Below, one piece after another: positions 17,823 to 25,798 of a stretch of DNA of 64,000 nt (position 1 is the stretch's first letter; every line of letters starts with the position of its first letter). The stretch spans positions 41,711 through 105,710 of the forward strand of contig CAJTPZ010000008.1 of the NCBI GenBank assembly GCA_910578395.1, written 5' to 3'. Both the position numbers and the translations under genes were made by a program. The notes under the pieces are model-generated. The model ran no database searches and was not told where the DNA came from. It was given only the letters and a program-made list of their open reading frames with translations. The DNA is from an uncultured Muribaculaceae bacterium. GTDB lineage: Bacteria; Bacteroidota; Bacteroidia; Bacteroidales; Muribaculaceae.

Positions 17823-18550
17823 CAGAAATAATCCCTGCTATTGATATTATTGACGGAAAGTGTGTAAGACTCACCCGTGGGGACTATGCACTTTCGCGTG
17901 TTTATGCATCGGATCCGCTTGAAATGGCACGACTTTTCTATGAAAATGGAGCGCGTCGGTTGCATCTGGTCGATCTTGACGGAGCCAAAAGCAAGCATGT
18001 TGTCAATTGGCATGTGATTGAGCGCATAGCATCGGCTACACCTTTGGTGATCGATTTTGGAGGAGGCGTTAAATCGCATGAGGACCTGCATATTGCGTTT
18101 GATTCGGGAGCTTCTATGGTTACTGCCGGAAGTGTTGCTGTGGATAATGCTGACGAGGTGGAGTCCTGGATTCATGACTATGGTGCTGACAAAATTATTC
18201 TTGGTGCTGATGTGCGTGACGGACGTATTGCTGTTTCGGGATGGACGCGTGAATCTACTCATGAGGTTGTGCCGTTCATATCCGGATGGATGGACAAAGG
18301 TATAAGTCAGGTTATATCTACCGATATATCGGTGGATGGAACTCTTGAAGGGCCGTCGGTGGATCTGTATAAGAAAATACGGAGAGAAATTCCCGATATA
18401 TATCTGATTGCAAGCGGAGGTGTCGGAAGAATCGAGGATATGGAGTTGCTTGATGAGGCAGGAGTGCCTGCCGCTATAGTTGGAAAAGCACTTTATGAGG
18501 GGAAGATACCCCTTAAATATCTTGGAGAAAGGAGGGGCGATGCTTGCTAA
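17819..18550 (+). CDS. hisA: Phosphoribosylformimino-AICAR-phosphate isomerase HisA
   Basis: This is the (beta/alpha)8-barrel isomerase that makes PRFAR, the HisF substrate. The catalytic aspartates are in IPAIDIIDGKCVRL (D8) and LGADVRDGRIAVSGW. The two phosphate-binding loops are GGGVKS and SGGVGRIEDME. Its 243 residues are typical. It overlaps hisH by 4 nt and hisF by 11 nt, so the trio is translationally coupled. Confidence 0.96.
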   Translation: MTEIIPAIDIIDGKCVRLTRGDYALSRVYASDPLEMARLFYENGARRLHLVDLDGAKSKHVVNWHVIERIASATPLVIDFGGGVKSHEDLHIAFDSGASMVTAGSVAVDNADEVESWIHDYGADKIILGADVRDGRIAVSGWTRESTHEVVPFISGWMDKGISQVISTDISVDGTLEGPSVDLYKKIRREIPDIYLIASGGVGRIEDMELLDEAGVPAAIVGKALYEGKIPLKYLGERRGDAC

Positions 18551-19307
18551 ACGCATTATACCATGTCTTGATGTGAAAGACGGCGAGACGGTAAAAGGGG
18601 TGAACTTTGTTGATTTTCGTAGTGCCGGTGATCCTGTAGCGCTCGGTCGTGCATATAGTAAAGCCGGTGCTGATGAACTTGTTTTCCTTGACATAACGGC
18701 ATCTCACGAAGGGCGTATGACATTTACAGCTGTTGTCGAGCGTGTCGCGAGGGAGATTGATATTCCCTTTACTGTAGGTGGCGGTATAAATACTGTGGCA
18801 GATGTTGAGCGACTGCTTGCCGCCGGAGCCGATAAGGTTTCGGTGAATTCTTCCGCATTGAAGAATCCGGATCTTATTGATGAGGTGGCTAAGCGATATG
18901 GAAGTCAGGTTCTGGTGCTTGCTGTCGATGCAAAACTTGATTTTGAAGGAGATAACGACGCCTGGCAGTGCTACGTTAACGGTGGCCGTATACCGTTTGG
19001 CAAACGGCTTTTTCAATGGTGTCGCGAGGGTGCTGACCGTGGAGCCGGTGAGATTCTGTTTACTTCGATGGATCACGACGGCGTGAAATGTGGATTTGCC
19101 GTTGAACCGCTGCACAAACTTCATGAGATGCTTCATATTCCGGTCATAGCAAGTGGTGGCGCGGGATGCCGGGAGCATTTCAAGGATGTGTTTGATAAGG
19201 CGGAAGTTGATGCGGCTCTCGCAGCGTCGATATTCCATTTCAACGAAGTGCCGTTAAATGAATTGAAAACATATCTCCGTGAGGAGGGTATAATTGTAAG
19301 AATTTGA
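18540..19307 (+). CDS. hisF: Imidazole glycerol phosphate synthase cyclase subunit HisF
   Basis: The barrel enzyme uses HisH-derived ammonia to cyclise PRFAR into imidazole glycerol phosphate and AICAR. The catalytic residues lie in IPCLDVKDGETVKGVNF (D11) and LAVDAKLDFEG. The phosphate loops are GGGINT and SGGAGC. The ATG at 18540 (MLAKRIIPCLDV) gives 255 residues. It is preceded by an unusually strong GGAGG Shine-Dalgarno at 18531-18535, inside hisA. That choice excludes 20 upstream in-frame codons that overlap hisA. Confidence 0.96.
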   Translation: MLAKRIIPCLDVKDGETVKGVNFVDFRSAGDPVALGRAYSKAGADELVFLDITASHEGRMTFTAVVERVAREIDIPFTVGGGINTVADVERLLAAGADKVSVNSSALKNPDLIDEVAKRYGSQVLVLAVDAKLDFEGDNDAWQCYVNGGRIPFGKRLFQWCREGADRGAGEILFTSMDHDGVKCGFAVEPLHKLHEMLHIPVIASGGAGCREHFKDVFDKAEVDAALAASIFHFNEVPLNELKTYLREEGIIVRI

Positions 19308-19320
19308 AAAACAATCAATA

Positions 19321-19929
19321 ATGAATATGGAAAATCTTGACTTTGGCAAGTGCGGTGGTCTTATACCGGCAATTATCCAGAATGCTGAGACACGTAATGT
19401 GCTCATGTTGGGTTATATGTCGCCTGAGTCTCTGGAGAAAACCGAGGCAACCGGTCTGGTTACGTTCTATAGCCGTTCTCGCAATTGTCTTTGGACAAAA
19501 GGAGAGACATCGGGTAATTATTTAAAGGTCGTTTCCATTCATGCTGATTGTGATCATGATACACTGCTTATAAAGGCTATACCTGAAGGTCCGGTCTGTC
19601 ATACAGGTTCGGAAACCTGTTTTGATCTTCCCGACAAGGCTTCAGGTGTAGAGTTTTTGGGATACCTGCAGGATTTTATTACACGTCGCCATGACGAGAT
19701 GCCTGAAGGATCCTACACTACCAAGCTTTTTCAAAAGGGAATCAACCGTATGGCACAGAAGGTAGGCGAAGAAGCGGTTGAGACTGTTATAGAGGCCACA
19801 AACGGTACTGATGACCGTTTGGTTTATGAAGGTGCCGATCTTCTTTATCACTTGATTGTGCTGCTTACGTCAAAGGGATTGAAGATTCAGGATCTTGTGG
19901 CAGAACTTATATCACGTCACAAGGAATAA
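19321..19929 (+). CDS. hisIE: Bifunctional phosphoribosyl-AMP cyclohydrolase / phosphoribosyl-ATP pyrophosphatase
   Basis: A fusion carrying out steps two and three of histidine synthesis. The N-terminal cyclohydrolase domain (about 1-110) has VTFYSRSRNCLWTKGETSGN and the metal site HADCDHDTLL. The C-terminal MazG-like pyrophosphatase (about 112-202) has KLFQKGINRMAQKVGEEAVETVIEA with the conserved metal-binding glutamates. Its 202 residues are standard for the HisIE fusion. It is 13 bp after hisF and 8 bp before ftsE. Confidence 0.95.
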   Translation: MNMENLDFGKCGGLIPAIIQNAETRNVLMLGYMSPESLEKTEATGLVTFYSRSRNCLWTKGETSGNYLKVVSIHADCDHDTLLIKAIPEGPVCHTGSETCFDLPDKASGVEFLGYLQDFITRRHDEMPEGSYTTKLFQKGINRMAQKVGEEAVETVIEATNGTDDRLVYEGADLLYHLIVLLTSKGLKIQDLVAELISRHKE

Positions 19930-19937
19930 CAGCAACT

Positions 19938-20666
19938 ATGTCGTTTGACAAGACTAAAACTGAAAGTAGAGGCACTACTATTGTAAGGTATTGCGATGTG
20001 GAGATCATGCGTGATGAACTCATCGTGCTCCGGCATGTGGATCTGTGTATCGGAGAAGGGGAGTTTGTATATTTTATCGGCAGGGTCGGCAGTGGCAAAA
20101 GCAGCCTTATGAAGACGATGTATGCGGAGATACCGGTCAACTCCGGTTCTGCAGAGGTGCTCGGCTATGATCTCATGTCGATGCGTCGTAGGCAGATTCC
20201 TTATCTGCGTCGTGAAATGGGTGTTGTCTTTCAGGACTTTCAGCTTCTAACAGACAGGGATGTAAGGCAGAATTTACTTTTTGTGCTTAAGGCTACCGGC
20301 TGGAAAGAAAAGGGAGCTATAGAGGACCGCATAAAAGAGGTCCTTTCTATAGTAGGCATGGAAAATAAATCCTATAAAATGCCTCATGAACTTTCGGGAG
20401 GAGAACAGCAGAGGGTCGCGATAGCCAGAGCGTTGCTGAATAAGCCGCGTCTGATTCTTGCCGATGAGCCGACCGGAAATCTTGATCCTGAAACTGCCAG
20501 AGGTGTGCTTGAAACATTGCATTCGATATCAAAAGATGGCACGGCTGTGGTTATGGCTACACATAACCTTGGTATCGTAAGAGATTTTCCGGGAAGAGTG
20601 ATAAATATAGGGAATAAAAAAGCCGAGGAGACAAATACTGTTTTATCGGGTGACGTGAATAAATGA
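19938..20666 (+). CDS. ftsE: FtsE-type ABC transporter ATP-binding protein
   Basis: A 242-residue ABC ATPase most like cell-division FtsE. With FtsX, FtsE controls peptidoglycan hydrolases at the septum. Visible motifs are Walker A GRVGSGKSS (about 50-58), Q-loop FQDFQLL, signature LSGGEQQRVAIARALL, Walker B LILADEPTGNLD and the H-loop ATHN. No permease gene is adjacent: the next gene is ispH, with a 4-nt overlap. The FtsX partner must be elsewhere, as often in Bacteroidetes. A LolD-type ATPase is the main alternative. Confidence 0.85.
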   Translation: MSFDKTKTESRGTTIVRYCDVEIMRDELIVLRHVDLCIGEGEFVYFIGRVGSGKSSLMKTMYAEIPVNSGSAEVLGYDLMSMRRRQIPYLRREMGVVFQDFQLLTDRDVRQNLLFVLKATGWKEKGAIEDRIKEVLSIVGMENKSYKMPHELSGGEQQRVAIARALLNKPRLILADEPTGNLDPETARGVLETLHSISKDGTAVVMATHNLGIVRDFPGRVINIGNKKAEETNTVLSGDVNK

Positions 20667-21544
20667 TAAAGGTTGAGATAGACGAAGGATCTGGTTTCTG
20701 TTTCGGAGTTGTCACTGCAATACGCAAGGCTGAGGAGGAACTGAAAAAAAGCGGTCGCCTATATTGTCTTGGAGATATTGTGCACAATAGTGCCGAAGTC
20801 GAACGTCTGCAGGCTAAAGGACTCGTCACTATTTCGCATGATGATCTGGAGAAATTGCATGATGTGAAAGTGCTTCTGCGTGCGCATGGTGAACCGCCGT
20901 CAACCTATGAGATAGCGCGTCGTAACAATATAGAAATTATTGACGCGACATGTCCGGTTGTGCTTCAGCTTCAACAACGCATCAAAAAAAGTTATGATGA
21001 AAGCTGTGGAAGTGACCCCAAACCGCAGATTGTGATTTATGGAAAGAAAGGACATGCCGAGGTAAACGGGCTTGTCGGTCAGACGTCGGGTGAAGCGGTT
21101 GTAGTCCAGAATGTCGATGAGCTTGATCTTGTTGACTATGATCGTGACATATTGCTTTATTCCCAGACAACCAAATCACTGCCAGGCTTTCATGAAATAT
21201 CCTCGGAGATTGAACGTCGCCAGAGTCGGGGATATTCGTTCAGGTCTTATGATACAATATGCCGTCAGGTCGCCAATCGTGTCAGCAATCTGCGCAATTT
21301 CGCCGAAGCTCACCAACTCATTATTTTTGTCAGTGGCAAAAAAAGCAGCAACGGTAAATTTCTTTTTGAAGAGTGTAAAGCTGTTAACCCTAACGCAAGA
21401 ATGGTGACTGATTGCTCCGAGTTGTCGCCTGTATGGTTTGACGGGATCGAGACAATCGGAATATGCGGAGCTACATCGACACCGCGCTGGCTTATGGAAA
21501 ATGTGCGTGACCGCATTCTTGACATGGTTGGATATCAGCGATAA
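20663..21544 (+). CDS. ispH: 4-hydroxy-3-methylbut-2-enyl diphosphate reductase
   Basis: The last step of the MEP isoprenoid pathway, making IPP and DMAPP with a [4Fe-4S] cluster. The three cluster cysteines are C13 (GSGFCFGV), C97 (DATCPVV) and C200 (TICRQV). The histidine/Gly substrate motifs HNSAEV and AHGEPPS and the central GKKGHAEV are present. Its 293 residues are normal. It starts in the ftsE stop (ATGA), and the exonuclease gene follows 11 bp later. Confidence 0.96.
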   Translation: MIKVEIDEGSGFCFGVVTAIRKAEEELKKSGRLYCLGDIVHNSAEVERLQAKGLVTISHDDLEKLHDVKVLLRAHGEPPSTYEIARRNNIEIIDATCPVVLQLQQRIKKSYDESCGSDPKPQIVIYGKKGHAEVNGLVGQTSGEAVVVQNVDELDLVDYDRDILLYSQTTKSLPGFHEISSEIERRQSRGYSFRSYDTICRQVANRVSNLRNFAEAHQLIIFVSGKKSSNGKFLFEECKAVNPNARMVTDCSELSPVWFDGIETIGICGATSTPRWLMENVRDRILDMVGYQR

Positions 21545-21555
21545 TCGGCAGACAG

Positions 21556-22068
21556 GTGAGAGATTTTGTTGCCATAGATGTGGAGACAGCCAATAATCAT
21601 CCGACAAGTATATGTGCGGTAGGAGCCATAAAGATTGTCGACGGATGTATTGACTGCAAGTTTTATGAGATGGTAAAGCCGGAGCCTGAGTACTTCAATC
21701 GGTATTTTACCGAACACGTGCATGGAATATCAATCATAGATGTAGAAGATGCACGTAATTTCAAGGAGGTGTGGACCGATCTTCATAACCTTATCATAGG
21801 AGATCTTCCGCTTGTAGCCCATAACAAAAAATTTGATGAAGGGTGTATAATGGCTGCTTTCAGAATGTATGGGATGGATTATCCGGATTATAAGTTCTAC
21901 TGCACATTGCAGAAAGCCCGACGTACGATTCCGCGGCAGATGTGTAGTTCTTATTCTCTGCCTTCGCTTTGCAATTTTTTCGCGATACCTTTCGGTAATC
22001 ACCACAACGCACTCGCTGATGCCGAGGGGGCGGCTAAGCTGGCATGTGTCCTCTTTTCTGACGACTGA
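21556..22068 (+). CDS. DnaQ-like 3'-5' exonuclease (DEDDh)
   Basis: A 170-residue exonuclease of the DNA polymerase III epsilon family. The acidic triplet is D8/E10 (FVAIDVETAN), the ExoII motif VAHNKKFDEG, and the ExoIII HNALADAEGAA supplies the histidine and last aspartate. The start is GTG (21556). The sequence before it has no ATG in frame that keeps the fold intact. Nothing but the nuclease domain is present, so it is either a stand-alone repair/RNA-processing nuclease or an epsilon-like subunit. It is the last gene of the clpP operon run and is convergent with the next gene. Confidence 0.88.
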   Translation: MRDFVAIDVETANNHPTSICAVGAIKIVDGCIDCKFYEMVKPEPEYFNRYFTEHVHGISIIDVEDARNFKEVWTDLHNLIIGDLPLVAHNKKFDEGCIMAAFRMYGMDYPDYKFYCTLQKARRTIPRQMCSSYSLPSLCNFFAIPFGNHHNALADAEGAAKLACVLFSDD

Positions 22069-22118
22069 TTCTCAGATCGTATTTAGGAGAGAGTTATATA
22101 ATTATGATATGTGGGTAG

Positions 22119-22787
22119 TCAGCGCATTGGAAAGTAGTCATCGGCGATTTTTTCCACGAGTATGGGACACAGCATTGTGCCGTGTCTTCGCGAATCTTTT
22201 GTGGATTGCGCGCGATAATCACCGTTAAGAATCTTTGCCGCCATCCGGCTATCATCGGCAAAGAATGTCGACAACCACTTTTCCATGACCTCTCTTTTGC
22301 GGTTGAACTTCATAAAAATAGGACAACTCTCTCCTTCCTTCCAGAAATTATAGAAGGTGTTATAACCGTATCGTGTGTCGACAGGCGACATATTGATAGA
22401 GTTTTTCGATATATTGATTCCACCGGCATAAATCCAGACACTTACATTATCACCGGGAGCAAAGAGCACAAACCATTTCTTTAGTTCCTCCAGCTTGTCC
22501 ACGTTATTGTCGTAATCGATTTCACGTCGGTCAGCATACTTCATCAAATATTTTTTATCAGGATTGGCTGCGTGCCACAACAGCAGTGATTCCACATCTG
22601 CTGATTGGATTTTCATTTTTTTGCCGTCGACTTTGATTTTGAATTCTTCCATCGTACCGGCTGGGATCTCCACCTCAGCGTTGGTATATGAATTTCCATT
22701 TTTCATCTCGACATTCCCGATAGCCTTCGGGCCTGCCCATGCAAAAACAGGAAGCATCCATAAAAGCAGGCATACTAAATTCTTCAT
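22119..22787 (-). CDS. Secreted protein of unknown function
   Basis: 222 residues with a clear signal peptide (MKNLVCLLLWMLPVFAWAG, cleavage near 18/19). The mature part starts with a short beta-rich unit (GNVEMKNGNSYTNAEVEIPAGTMEEFKIKVDGKKMKIQSADVESLL), recalling periplasmic proteins that describe a bioactive surface/OM partner. The rest has no motif I recognise. It has its own promoter and is convergent with the exonuclease gene. No function is proposed. Confidence 0.85.
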   Translation of the reverse strand: MKNLVCLLLWMLPVFAWAGPKAIGNVEMKNGNSYTNAEVEIPAGTMEEFKIKVDGKKMKIQSADVESLLLWHAANPDKKYLMKYADRREIDYDNNVDKLEELKKWFVLFAPGDNVSVWIYAGGINISKNSINMSPVDTRYGYNTFYNFWKEGESCPIFMKFNRKREVMEKWLSTFFADDSRMAAKILNGDYRAQSTKDSRRHGTMLCPILVEKIADDYFPMR

Positions 22788-22810
22788 GTTTTCAGGTATT
22801 TGGTATACCG

Positions 22811-22840
22811 CAAAAGTAATGGAAATTTGTTAGGAACAAA
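22811..22840 (-). promoter_or_regulatory. Promoter of the secreted-protein gene
   Basis: Minus strand: TTTG (22837-22840), 18 bp, TACTTTTG (22811-22818). A full match to the TTTG / TAnnTTTG pattern, 24 bp upstream of the start. Confidence 0.7.
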
Positions 22841-22868
22841 AAAAATAGAGACGTTCCGATAATAAATA

Positions 22869-23339
22869 TCAAAAAGACGGACTGATATTTTTACGGGTTT
22901 TTGATTCGACGATGCGCTGGTTTGAGGACCCGCGGAAAGGGAGATGTATGTCGCGTAGTGCGGAAACATAGCGGCCTTCAACTATTACATCCACAGCGTC
23001 AAATATACGACGCAGACTGTCATTGGCTTCGATTTCTTCGATTGTATATCCGGTGTAACACCAGATATTAAGTCCGAGGCTATGTATTCTGTCGGCAAGA
23101 TGAAGAAGCCCGTTGTCTATCTGCATAAGCGGATCTCCTCCGGAGAAAGTCACATTCAGGCCATATTCCCTGACTTGTTCCAGAATTTCGTCGACACTCA
23201 TCTCGTGTCCGTTGTCAGGATTCCATGACTGAGGATTGTGACATCCTGGACAATGATGAGTGCAGCCTGCGAAGTAAATTGACGTTCGCAGGCCGACACC
23301 ATCGACGACAGTACCCTCGATTATATCAAGTACTCTCAT
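22869..23339 (-). CDS. nrdG: Anaerobic ribonucleotide reductase activating protein
   Basis: A radical-SAM enzyme that installs the glycyl radical on NrdD. The cluster motif C26-x3-C30-x2-C33 (CTHHCPGC) lies in FAGCTHHCPGCHNPQSW. The glycine-rich SAM site is VTFSGGDPLMQ. Its 156 residues match short NrdG proteins. It is second in the operon, 39 bp after nrdD. The C-terminal tail (about 125-156, basic, SSNQRIVESKTRKN) is typical. Confidence 0.95.
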   Translation of the reverse strand: MRVLDIIEGTVVDGVGLRTSIYFAGCTHHCPGCHNPQSWNPDNGHEMSVDEILEQVREYGLNVTFSGGDPLMQIDNGLLHLADRIHSLGLNIWCYTGYTIEEIEANDSLRRIFDAVDVIVEGRYVSALRDIHLPFRGSSNQRIVESKTRKNISPSF

Positions 23340-23378
23340 CTTTGAAGAAACAAATTGAAGATTAAAAAGAGTGTTCTT

Positions 23379-25586
23379 TTATTTGTGCACTACACGGTCG
23401 TTGAGTTCCGAAAGCTTGGCATGGTTCCATCGGTCGGTCGTTCCTACAAGATATCCGGTGATACGCTGCAGACGGTCTATGGCATGTGAGTGGCATTTTG
23501 GACATTCTGTGAGATTGTCCTGTGCATCCTCATAGCCGCAATCCATGCATCGGTTTCGGTTATGGTTCACTGATCCGTATCCGATATTATTTTTGTCCAT
23601 AAGAGCGACAATATCAAGTATCGCCTGAGGATTGTGTGTCGCGTCACCATCGATTTCCACATAGAAGATGTGTCCGCCACGGGTGAGGTCGTGATACGGG
23701 GCCTCTACTTCCGCTTTATGTCGCGGAGAGCACTTGTACCATACCGGCACATGGTTGGAGTTGGTATAATAGTCTTTGTCGGTGACTCCGGGTATTACGC
23801 CAAATGATTGCCGGTCTTTGGATGTGAATTTTCCTGACAAGCCTTCGGCAGGGGTGGCAAGTATAGAGAAGTTATGGTTGTAGGTTTCTGAAAATTCGTT
23901 TGCACGGCTACGCATGTGACTTACGATTTTCAGCCCAAGTTTCTGTGCGTTCTTGCATTCGCCATGATGATGTCCGGTGAGGGCTGTAAGGCATTCCGCC
24001 AAACCGATGAACCCGATTCCAAGAGTTCCTTGATTTATTACCGGCTCGATTGTGTCATCAGGGTTAAGAGATTCAGAGCCTACCCAAAGGCGCGACATGA
24101 GTAGTGGAAACTGCTTGGCAAGGGCCGTCTTCTGGAAGTTGAAACGGTCGCATAGCTGACGTGCCGTCACTTCAAGCGCATTGTCGAGTTTTTCAAAAAA
24201 GCGGCTTATACGTTCCTCTTCGTCGCGGATATTCATGCACTCTATTGCAAGCCTTACAATATTGATTGTCGTAAAGCTGAGGTTGCCTCTGCCGATAGAT
24301 GTCTTTTCACCAAAACGATTCTCGAACACACGGGTGCGGCATCCCATGGTAGCTACTTCATATTTGTATCGGTCGGGATCGGTAGCGTTCCATTTTTCAT
24401 GATGGTTGAAAGTGGCATCGAGATTCACGAAGTTAGGGAAGAATCTGCGTGCTGTCACTTTTGCGGCAAGTTGATAAAGATCGTAATTTTTATCTTCCGG
24501 CAGATAGTTGACTCCTCGCTTTTTTTTCCAGATCTGTATCGGGAAAATAGCTGTCGCTCCGTTACCGACTCCTTCATAAGTCGATTGAAGAATCTCGCGT
24601 ATTATGCAACGTCCTTCTGCTGACGTGTCGGTGCCGTAATTGATCGAACTGAACACAACCTGATTTCCTCCACGGGAGTGAATCGTGTTCATGTTGTGTA
24701 TAAAAGCCTCCATTGACTGGTGTACTCGGCAGACCGTACGGTTTATGGCGTGCTGTTTTGCGCGTTCGGTACCATGTAGTCCGTCGAGCGGACGCTTGAT
24801 GAAGTCATCTATTTCAGTATTGTATAGGTCGCTGTAGTTTTCACCTGTAAGTTCTTCAAGAGTTTTTACCTCTTCGATATATGACGATCTCACAAATGGA
24901 GCCAGATAGAAATCAAAAGCAGGAATCGCCTGACCTCCGTGCATTTCATTTTGGGCTGTTTCAAGAGAGATGCAGCCTATGATACTTGCAGTTTCGATAC
25001 GTTTGGCCGGACGTGATTCTCCATGTCCGGCAACGAATCCGTAACGAAGTATGGCTTCAAGTGGATGCTGGACGCATGTAAGGCTTTTGGTAGGGTAGTA
25101 GTCTTTGTCGTGAATGTGAAGGTATCCGTGTTTTACGGCATCACGGGCTTCTTCAGACAGCAGATAGTCATCGACAAACGGTTTGGTTGTTTCGCTGGCA
25201 AACTTCATCATCATTCCTGCCGGCGAGTCGGTGTTCATATTAGCGTTTTCACGTGTGATATCGTTGTTTTTGGCCTCAATGATCTCCAAAAACATGTCAC
25301 GGGTTTTGGCTCGTCGTGCAATACTCCGCTGATCACGGTAGGCAATATATTTTTTTGCAACTTCTTTGCGTGGACTTTTCATCAGTTCGAGTTCTACCCG
25401 ATCCTGGATTTCCTCCACGCTCATTCGTTCTTTGCCTCCGAAGCCGATGCGGTCGGCTATACGGCACACCAATGCTTCATCTTCACCCTTTTCCGTGGTA
25501 AGCATGGCCTTTCGTATAGCGGCTTTTATTTTCTCTTCGTTGTAGCCAACGACACGTCCATCACGCTTTATTACTGTCTGTATCAT
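23379..25586 (-). CDS. nrdD: Anaerobic ribonucleoside-triphosphate reductase
   Basis: A class III reductase that makes dNTPs without oxygen. An ATP-cone regulatory domain (about 3-90, VIKRDGRVVGYNEEKIKAAIRKAM) precedes the ten-stranded barrel. The C-terminal zinc site is CMDCGYEDAQDNLTECPKC and the glycyl-radical site RITGYLV (G711). Its 735 residues fit the family. The transcript starts at a TAACTTTG box (25633-25640). Further upstream, two identical 15-bp repeats may be regulator sites. An anaerobic lifestyle fits this. Confidence 0.97.
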   Translation of the reverse strand: MIQTVIKRDGRVVGYNEEKIKAAIRKAMLTTEKGEDEALVCRIADRIGFGGKERMSVEEIQDRVELELMKSPRKEVAKKYIAYRDQRSIARRAKTRDMFLEIIEAKNNDITRENANMNTDSPAGMMMKFASETTKPFVDDYLLSEEARDAVKHGYLHIHDKDYYPTKSLTCVQHPLEAILRYGFVAGHGESRPAKRIETASIIGCISLETAQNEMHGGQAIPAFDFYLAPFVRSSYIEEVKTLEELTGENYSDLYNTEIDDFIKRPLDGLHGTERAKQHAINRTVCRVHQSMEAFIHNMNTIHSRGGNQVVFSSINYGTDTSAEGRCIIREILQSTYEGVGNGATAIFPIQIWKKKRGVNYLPEDKNYDLYQLAAKVTARRFFPNFVNLDATFNHHEKWNATDPDRYKYEVATMGCRTRVFENRFGEKTSIGRGNLSFTTINIVRLAIECMNIRDEEERISRFFEKLDNALEVTARQLCDRFNFQKTALAKQFPLLMSRLWVGSESLNPDDTIEPVINQGTLGIGFIGLAECLTALTGHHHGECKNAQKLGLKIVSHMRSRANEFSETYNHNFSILATPAEGLSGKFTSKDRQSFGVIPGVTDKDYYTNSNHVPVWYKCSPRHKAEVEAPYHDLTRGGHIFYVEIDGDATHNPQAILDIVALMDKNNIGYGSVNHNRNRCMDCGYEDAQDNLTECPKCHSHAIDRLQRITGYLVGTTDRWNHAKLSELNDRVVHK

Positions 25587-25632
25587 TTTCTATAGAGAGA
25601 TTTCCCCTTTAAAGTGTTTTTATTTTCGATGC

Positions 25633-25640
25633 CAAAGTTA
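25633..25640 (-). promoter_or_regulatory. nrdD promoter -7 box
   Basis: Minus strand reads TAACTTTG, a full TAnnTTTG match, 47 bp upstream of the nrdD start. The -33 position holds GTGTTTTA rather than a clean TTTG. Confidence 0.6.
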
Positions 25641-25697
25641 TAAATACTTCCGGTTATAAAACACTTTTGCCGATGAAATTTATCTACAAATTTTCGG

Positions 25698-25777
25698 TTT
25701 TGGAAAACTTTTCAAATATCTATAATTGGTATTATGTTGTTAATCAGTGATATTGTGTTTTATTTTGGAAAACTTTT
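25698..25777. repeat. Two identical 15-bp repeats upstream of nrdD
   Basis: TTTTGGAAAACTTTT occurs at 25698-25712 and again at 25763-25777, 65 bp apart. Each contains the odd-centred palindrome AAAACTTTT. They lie about 65 and 130 bp upstream of the nrdD promoter, in an otherwise non-coding stretch before the preceding gene's stop. Confidence 0.6.
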
Positions 25778-25798
25778 AAAAATGAACGGTGTTTTGTT

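Noticed and set aside
17801..18694. Minus-strand frame (297 codons) opposite hisA/hisF
   Set aside because: Shadow of the his genes, no domain, no promoter.
25750..25758. NrdR box upstream of nrdD
   Set aside because: Only one half-site (ATATTGTGT) is visible, and no second box lies at the usual 31-32 bp spacing.
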